Origin: Streptomyces exfoliatus
GTDB taxonomy: Bacteria > Actinomycetota > Actinomycetes > Streptomycetales > Streptomycetaceae
Assembly: GCF_000725545.1 (NCBI RefSeq)
Contig: NZ_JNZP01000023.1
Coordinates: 38,991 to 102,990 of the forward strand
Length of the DNA stretch: 64,000 nt
Direction: 5' to 3'
Of the stretch, positions 59,561-64,000 are shown piece by piece (the first letter of the stretch is position 1; each line of letters starts with the position of its first letter). The position numbers and the translations under genes were made by a program. Under the pieces are notes generated by a model that was given only the letters and a program-made list of their open reading frames with translations, made no database searches and had not been told where the DNA came from.

Positions 59561-60121
59561 TCAGACCGGCCGCAGCAGCTCGTGCTCCAGCTCGTTCGCC
59601 ACCTCGCTCCCGTGCAGGGCGACCCGCACCCCGGTCGGCACGTACCCGAGTCGCCGGTACACCGCCTGGGCCCGGACGTTCTCGGCGTGCACGTACAGCC
59701 GCGCCCGCTCGATCCGCGGCTCGGTCAGCGACCAGGACCACTCCGCCGCCGCCTCGAACAGCGCGTCGATCACCCCGGTGCCGCGCGCCTCGTCCCGTAC
59801 GAACACCCCGACGACATGCGTCTGCTCGACCTCGGGAACATCGTCGAAGAACGTCTCGGTCCCGGCCCGCTCCACCAGCACCGACACCGTGCCCACCCAT
59901 CGCCCGTCCGGCGCCTCCGCGACGAACTGACGCACGCCGCCCGGCCCGTCCTCGGCGCCCCGCGCCGCCCGCTCCTGCCAGAAGGAGTCCGGGCGCTCGG
60001 CCGCGACCTCGTACGTCTCGAGGAAGGCGAGGTGCGCGACCGGGTCCTGGAGGGCTGCGAGCCGGAGCTCACGGATCCGCTGCCACTCGTCGGCGCGGGC
60101 GGCACGTACTGAATAGTCCAT
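59561..60121 (-). CDS. GNAT family N-acetyltransferase
   Basis: A 186-residue single-domain GNAT. It has the N-terminal helix pair (DEWQRIRELRLAALQD), the acetyl-CoA region VVGVFVRDEARGTGVIDALFE (the RxxGxG-like signature is RDEARGTG) and the late NVRAQAVYRRLGYVPTG element. Substrate unknown. It is convergent with the secretion-like operon, with only 11 bases between stops, and divergent from the ABC gene at 60258. Confidence 0.88.
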   Translation of the reverse strand: MDYSVRAARADEWQRIRELRLAALQDPVAHLAFLETYEVAAERPDSFWQERAARGAEDGPGGVRQFVAEAPDGRWVGTVSVLVERAGTETFFDDVPEVEQTHVVGVFVRDEARGTGVIDALFEAAAEWSWSLTEPRIERARLYVHAENVRAQAVYRRLGYVPTGVRVALHGSEVANELEHELLRPV

Positions 60122-60257
60122 GAGGCAGATCCTCCCGACGGCCCCGCCCCGCTGACAAGGCCTTTTATGCCTCGTCGTACCCCGGTACTACACGGCCGGC
60201 GACGCTCCCTCCCCCGGTCGGACGTCCGGCCGCCGCCCGCTCCGTACCGTCGGAAGC

Positions 60258-61160
60258 ATGATCCGAGCAGAGAACCTCACCAAGCGGTACGGCGACACCA
60301 CCGTCGTCCAGGACCTCGGTTTCACCGTCCGCCCCGGCGCCGTCACCGGCTTCCTCGGCCCCAACGGAGCCGGAAAGTCCACCACCCTCCGAATGATCCT
60401 CGGCCTCGACGCCCCCACCCGCGGCCACGCCACGATCGACGGGATCCCCTACGCCGCCCACACCGCCCCGCTGACCCGCGTCGGCGCCCTCCTCGAAGCC
60501 CGCTCCGTGCACCCGGGCCGCTCGGCCTACCACCACCTGATGGCCCTCGCCCACACCCACGGCATCCCCCACGCGCGCGTGGAGCGGGTTCTGGCCCTCG
60601 CCGGCCTCACCGGCGTCGCCCGCAAGCGCGTCAAAGGGTTCTCCCTCGGCATGGGCCAGCGCCTCGGCATCGCCGCCGCCCTCCTCGGCGACCCGGCCAC
60701 CGTCATCCTCGACGAGCCGGTCAACGGACTCGACCCGGAGGGCGTGCTCTGGATCCGCACCCTCCTCAAGTCCCTGGCCGCCGAAGGCCGTACCGTCCTC
60801 GTCTCCTCCCACCTCATGAGCGAGATGGCCCTCACCGCCGACCACCTGATCGTCATCGGGAAGGGACGGCTCCTCGCCGACACCACGGTCGACGAGCTCG
60901 TACGCACCTCCGGCGGCGCCTCCGTCAAGGTCGTCAGCCCGGAGGCGAGCCGGCTGCGTTCCCTGCTGCCGGGCGCCGGGTTCACCGTGGAGGCCCCCGA
61001 CACCCTCGTCGTCACCGGCCCGGACGCACCGGAGATCGGCCGCACGGCCGCCGCCCACGGCGTCCCCCTCCACGAACTCACCCCCCAGGCACCCTCCCTG
61101 GAGCAGGCGTTCATGGCCCTCACCCACGACTCCGTCGAATACCAGGGAGCCCCAGCATGA
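60258..61160 (+). CDS. ABC transporter ATP-binding protein (drug-exporter type)
   Basis: A 300-residue ATPase with Walker A GPNGAGKST at 34-42, a signature loop GFSLGMGQRLGIA, Walker B VILDEPVNGLDP and switch His in VSSHLMSE. It resembles the DrrA/CcmA-type ATPases of bacterial export. Its 3' end overlaps the permease start (ATGA). A downstream sensor kinase and LuxR-type regulator complete a four-gene group, common for antibiotic- or envelope-stress-responsive exporters. Confidence 0.92.
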   Translation: MIRAENLTKRYGDTTVVQDLGFTVRPGAVTGFLGPNGAGKSTTLRMILGLDAPTRGHATIDGIPYAAHTAPLTRVGALLEARSVHPGRSAYHHLMALAHTHGIPHARVERVLALAGLTGVARKRVKGFSLGMGQRLGIAAALLGDPATVILDEPVNGLDPEGVLWIRTLLKSLAAEGRTVLVSSHLMSEMALTADHLIVIGKGRLLADTTVDELVRTSGGASVKVVSPEASRLRSLLPGAGFTVEAPDTLVVTGPDAPEIGRTAAAHGVPLHELTPQAPSLEQAFMALTHDSVEYQGAPA

Positions 61161-61927
61161 CCACTCCGGCCCTCACCCACGCGCGCGTACTCCGCTCCGA
61201 GTGGCACAAACTGTGGACCGTCCGCTCCACCTGGACCACCGTCCTCACCGCGGCGGCCCTCCTCCTCGGCGTCGGCATCCTCATGGGCGCCACATACACG
61301 TCGGACGGCGGCGACTCCGACGTCGACACCGTCGTCCTCAGCCTCTACGGTTCCCAGCTCGGCGGGATCGCCCTCGCCGTCCTCGGCATCCTCGTCACTG
61401 CGGGCGAGTACGCGACGGGCATGATCCGCGCCTCCCTGACCGCCGTCCCGCGCCGCGCCCCCGTCCTGTGGGCCAAGGCGGCCGTCTACACGGCCACCGT
61501 CTTCGCGGTCTCGTTCCTCACCGCCCTGCTGACCTTCCTCACCGCCCAGGTCTTCCTCTCCGACACCGACCAGGCCGCCTCCCTCACCGACGACGGGGTC
61601 CTCGCCGCCATCGCGGGCAACGCCGCCGGCGTCACCCTCCTCGGCGTGCTCGCCCTCGGCCTCGGCGCCACCCTCCGCTCGGTGCCGGGCGCGATCGGCG
61701 CCTTCGTCGGCGGAGTCCTGATCGTGCCCGAGATCCTCGGGATGCTCCCGTACGAGGCGATGGACACGGCCCTCCGGTACTTCCCCACCCAGGCGGCCGG
61801 CGCCCTCGGCTCCGCGACGCCCCTGGCGGGCGCGGCCGCCCCAGGCGCCGCCCTGCTCGCCCTGTTCCTCTGGGCGGCCGCGGCACTGGTCGTCCCGGCC
61901 TGGCTGCTCAGGCGCCGGGACGTATGA
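61157..61927 (+). CDS. ABC transporter permease
   Basis: A 256-residue ABC-2-type permease with six helices (VLTAAALLLGVGILMG, GIALAVLGILVTAGEYATG with the coupling Glu-Tyr, AAVYTATVFAVSFLTALLTF, and so on). Characteristic LRSEWHKLWTVRSTW opens the protein. Pairs with the preceding ATPase by overlap. It is likely to export a drug or lipid; cargo unknown. Confidence 0.88.
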   Translation: MTTPALTHARVLRSEWHKLWTVRSTWTTVLTAAALLLGVGILMGATYTSDGGDSDVDTVVLSLYGSQLGGIALAVLGILVTAGEYATGMIRASLTAVPRRAPVLWAKAAVYTATVFAVSFLTALLTFLTAQVFLSDTDQAASLTDDGVLAAIAGNAAGVTLLGVLALGLGATLRSVPGAIGAFVGGVLIVPEILGMLPYEAMDTALRYFPTQAAGALGSATPLAGAAAPGAALLALFLWAAAALVVPAWLLRRRDV

Positions 61928-61940
61928 GGATGATGACGGG

Positions 61941-63215
61941 GTGACCACGGAGGAGACACCGCACACGACCGAGCCGGCGGGGCCGACGGCTCCGACCGGC
62001 CTCAGCAGGCACGTCCAGCGCCTCCTCGCCCGGCTCCGGGCCTTCGACACCCGGCGCCCCTGGGCGTGGGACACCACGGTGACCCTCCTGTGGACGACGG
62101 CGGCGCTCGTGGACGCGTCCGGAGGCTGGCGCACCATCGCCCGCGTCCCGACCGTGCCGGTCTGGCTCGTGGTCGTCCTCAGCGTGGCCTTCGCCCTGCC
62201 CCTCTACTGGCGCCGCCGCCATCCCCTGGCCGTCCTGGCCGTGATGGCCTGCGCGGCGCTCGTCAGCGACGTCTCCGGAGCCTTCCTCCAGGCCGGCTAC
62301 CTCCAGATGATCCCGGTCTTCCACCTCGCACTCACCCGCCCGCCCCGCGCGCTCCTGTGGGCCCTCGCCCTGATCCTTCCGCCGCTCGTGACGGGCGCGG
62401 TCCGGTACCCCCAGGACAGCTGGGACCAGCGCGTCGTCCCCACCCTGTGGGCGTACGCGCTCGTCGCCCTCCTCGGCATCGCGGTCCGCTCCCGGAAGGA
62501 CTACACGGCGGGCCTCGTCGACCGGGCCCGCCGCCTGGAGATCGAGCGCGACCAGGAGGTCCGGCTCGCCGCGGCGGCGGAACGCACGCGTATCGCCCGC
62601 GAGATGCACGACATCATCGGCCACAACCTGTCGGTCATCACCGGCCTCGCGGACGGCGGCCGTTACGCGGCGGCCAAGAACCCCGAACGCGCCGCCCAGG
62701 CCCTCGACGCCATCGGCACGACGAGCCGCGAGGCCCTGGGCGAGCTCCGCCGCCTCCTCGGCGTCCTCCGCGACGACGGACCGGAGGCGGCCCGCACGCC
62801 CCAGCCGACGCTGGCCGACCTGAACACCCTCATCACCGGCGTACGGAAGGCAGGCCTGCCGGTCCGGATCGACGTCCACGATGACCCGACCGCCCAACCC
62901 CTGCCGCCGGGAGCCCAGCTGACGGTCTACCGGGTCGTCCAGGAAGCCCTGACGAACACCCTGAAGCACGCGGGCGCGGGCGCGCAGGCGCGCATACTCC
63001 TCACGTACACGCCGAAGGACACACGGGTGGAGATCACCGACACGGGCAAGGCCGCCACCGGCGGGGGACAGGGCCCTGTCCCTGGCCATGGCCAGGGACT
63101 CTCGGGAATGCGCGAACGCGCCGCCCTCTACGACGGCACACTCGAAACCGGCCCGCTGCCGACCGGCGGCTGGCGCGTCATGCTCCGACTCCCCCGGGAG
63201 GACTCCCCCTCGTGA
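61941..63215 (+). CDS. sensor histidine kinase (HisKA_3, NarL-type)
   Basis: A 424-residue kinase from GTG 61941. It has a cytoplasmic N-terminus of about 45 residues, then five to six membrane helices to residue 183 and no large external sensor. HisKA_3 carries His223 in REMHDIIGHN, and the ATPase region has VVQEALTNTLKHA, ITDTGK and GQGLSGMRERAALY. Kinases of this form usually sense membrane stress or ligands through the membrane domain. Its stop overlaps the regulator start as GTGA. Confidence 0.93.
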   Translation: MTTEETPHTTEPAGPTAPTGLSRHVQRLLARLRAFDTRRPWAWDTTVTLLWTTAALVDASGGWRTIARVPTVPVWLVVVLSVAFALPLYWRRRHPLAVLAVMACAALVSDVSGAFLQAGYLQMIPVFHLALTRPPRALLWALALILPPLVTGAVRYPQDSWDQRVVPTLWAYALVALLGIAVRSRKDYTAGLVDRARRLEIERDQEVRLAAAAERTRIAREMHDIIGHNLSVITGLADGGRYAAAKNPERAAQALDAIGTTSREALGELRRLLGVLRDDGPEAARTPQPTLADLNTLITGVRKAGLPVRIDVHDDPTAQPLPPGAQLTVYRVVQEALTNTLKHAGAGAQARILLTYTPKDTRVEITDTGKAATGGGQGPVPGHGQGLSGMRERAALYDGTLETGPLPTGGWRVMLRLPREDSPS

Positions 63216-63880
63216 CGACCGTTCTCATCGCGGACGATCAGCCGATGCAGCGCTTCGGCTTCCGCATGCTGCTCGAAAGCCAGGACGACATGACGGTCGT
63301 CGGAGAGGCGACGAACGGCACCGAGGCGACCCGCCTGGTCGACCGCCACCGCCCCGACGTGGTCCTGATGGACATCCGGATGCCCGGCCTGGACGGCATC
63401 GAGGCGACCCGCCGCATCATCGCCACCGGCGCCCGCACCCGGATCCTGATCGTCACGACCTTCGACCTGGACGAGTACGCGTACGACGGCCTGCGCGCGG
63501 GCGCCAGCGGCTTCCTGGTGAAGGACGCCCAGCCGGAGGAACTCCTCGCGGGCATCCGTGCGGTCGCGAGCGGGGACGCCGTCGTCGCCCCGAGCCTCAC
63601 CCGCCGGCTCCTCGACGCCTACATCCATCACCTGCCCGCGTCCCCCACGGCGGCACCGCGCCCCGAAGATCCCCGCCTCGCCACTCTCACGGAGCGAGAA
63701 CGAGAGATCCTCACGGTCATCGGTCAGGGCTGGACGAACACGGAGATCGCCGAACGTCTGCATCTCGCGGAGTCGACGGTGAAGACCCACGTCGGACGCA
63801 TCCTGTCGAAGACGGGCACCCGCGACCGCGTACAGGCGGTCATCCTGGCGTACGACACCCAGCTGGTGATGCCGGCCTGA
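63212..63880 (+). CDS. LuxR/NarL family response regulator
   Basis: A 222-residue regulator. The receiver has acidic pair DD at 8-9, phospho-acceptor Asp54 (VVLMDIRMPGLDG), and Lys in FLVKDA. The LuxR helix-turn-helix is LTEREREILTVIGQG, then NTEIAERLHLAESTVKTHVG. It follows its cognate kinase and probably controls the preceding ABC exporter, whose promoter is at 60.1-60.25 kb. It ends 35 bases before the terminator shared with the rRNA operon. Confidence 0.93.
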   Translation: MTTVLIADDQPMQRFGFRMLLESQDDMTVVGEATNGTEATRLVDRHRPDVVLMDIRMPGLDGIEATRRIIATGARTRILIVTTFDLDEYAYDGLRAGASGFLVKDAQPEELLAGIRAVASGDAVVAPSLTRRLLDAYIHHLPASPTAAPRPEDPRLATLTEREREILTVIGQGWTNTEIAERLHLAESTVKTHVGRILSKTGTRDRVQAVILAYDTQLVMPA

Positions 63881-63914
63881 AAGACCGTGCCGACTATCTG
63901 ATGGTGAACGCAGA

Positions 63915-63944
63915 AAAGCCCCGCACCATGAGGTGCGGGGCTTT
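63915..63944. terminator. bidirectional terminator between regulator gene and 5S rRNA
   Basis: AAAGCCCCGCACC (63915-63927) and GGTGCGGGGCTTT (63932-63944) are perfect complements with a 4-base loop and A/T tracts at each outer end. It serves the response regulator (plus) and the ribosomal operon (minus). Confidence 0.92.
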
Positions 63945-63956
63945 CCCACAATGATT

Positions 63957-64000
63957 GTTCGGCGGCGTCCTACTCTCCCACAGGGTCCCCCCTGCAGTAC
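63957..64000 (-). rRNA. 5S ribosomal RNA, 3' end (5' part outside window)
   Basis: The reverse complement of the last 44 bases reads through GTGGGAGAGTAGGACGCCGC, the conserved 3' region of bacterial 5S rRNA, ending near CCGAAC. About 75 bases of the gene, and presumably 23S and 16S, lie to the right of the window. The exact 3' end may vary by one or two bases. Confidence 0.93.

Noticed and set aside
1..64000. tRNA genes, insertion sequences, prophage, attachment sites
   Set aside because: Spacers were read for acceptor/TPsiC-like sequences, transposase motifs and flanking direct repeats. None was convincing.

Overview
This 64 kb window is chromosomal DNA from a high-GC actinomycete, almost certainly a Streptomyces. 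Codon third positions are strongly G/C. Many genes look leaderless, with a TANNNT box 6-8 nt before ATG/GTG. Marker genes include rsiG, glnR, mshD, nur and ppk. From memory the gene order follows the S. coelicolor SCO4126 to SCO4185 block, read here in reverse. No prophage, insertion sequence, CRISPR array or tRNA was found. The right edge enters a ribosomal RNA operon: the 3' end of a 5S rRNA gene lies on the minus strand.

Layout. 1-8.1 kb: an incomplete polytopic M48-type metalloprotease gene with a small partner gene, a decayed Fur fragment, VOC and DUF5710 genes, a HAD-like gene, a MarR/DHA2 exporter pair and a decayed WYL regulator. 8.1-13.4 kb: HelD-like helicase, TetR, Eis-like acetyltransferase, the c-di-GMP-dependent anti-sigma factor RsiG and D-aminoacyl-tRNA deacylase. 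13.5-18.3 kb: YgfZ, Nur-type Fur regulator, nitrobindin, a 32-residue membrane peptide and a three-gene operon of membrane-anchored paralogues. 18.4-25.2 kb: DsrE-like protein, DUF3099, DUF1416, thiosulfate sulfurtransferase with a cysteine-containing leader peptide, LmeA-like protein, MoaD-like protein and a hydrolase.

25.3-31.5 kb: GlnR (nitrogen), a LacI regulator and an HtrA protease/response regulator/histidine kinase operon resembling mycobacterial PepD-MprAB. 31.5-48.5 kb: a phosphate-rich block with a PI-PLC-like protein, secreted 5'-nucleotidase, MshD, a GntR/ABC operon, ppk-CHAD-Nudix, PHO-box-controlled pstSCAB, and convergent Pit/DUF47 genes, followed by CsoR. These genes connect phosphate release, uptake and polyphosphate storage.

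48.6-59.5 kb: small conserved genes, a lipoprotein, a PAP2 phosphatase, and a divergent cell-wall hydrolase facing a six-gene type IV secretion-like operon (VirB2-, VirB8-, VirB6-, split VirB4- and VirD4-like proteins) with no relaxase. It appears to match the cmdABCDEF locus linked to differentiation in S. coelicolor (recalled, not checked). 59.6-64 kb: a GNAT gene, then an ABC exporter with a LuxR-type two-component pair, ending at a terminator shared with the 5S rRNA.

Two cross-cutting patterns stand out. Several genes are followed by short duplications of their own 3' end including the stop codon (dtd, ABC permease, pit, the 22.8 kb membrane gene). Several regulators have clear nearby operator-like repeats (CsoR, GntR, HtrA operon, pstS). 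Start codons were chosen from ribosome-binding sites, overlaps or leaderless boxes and are the least certain part of the coordinates.
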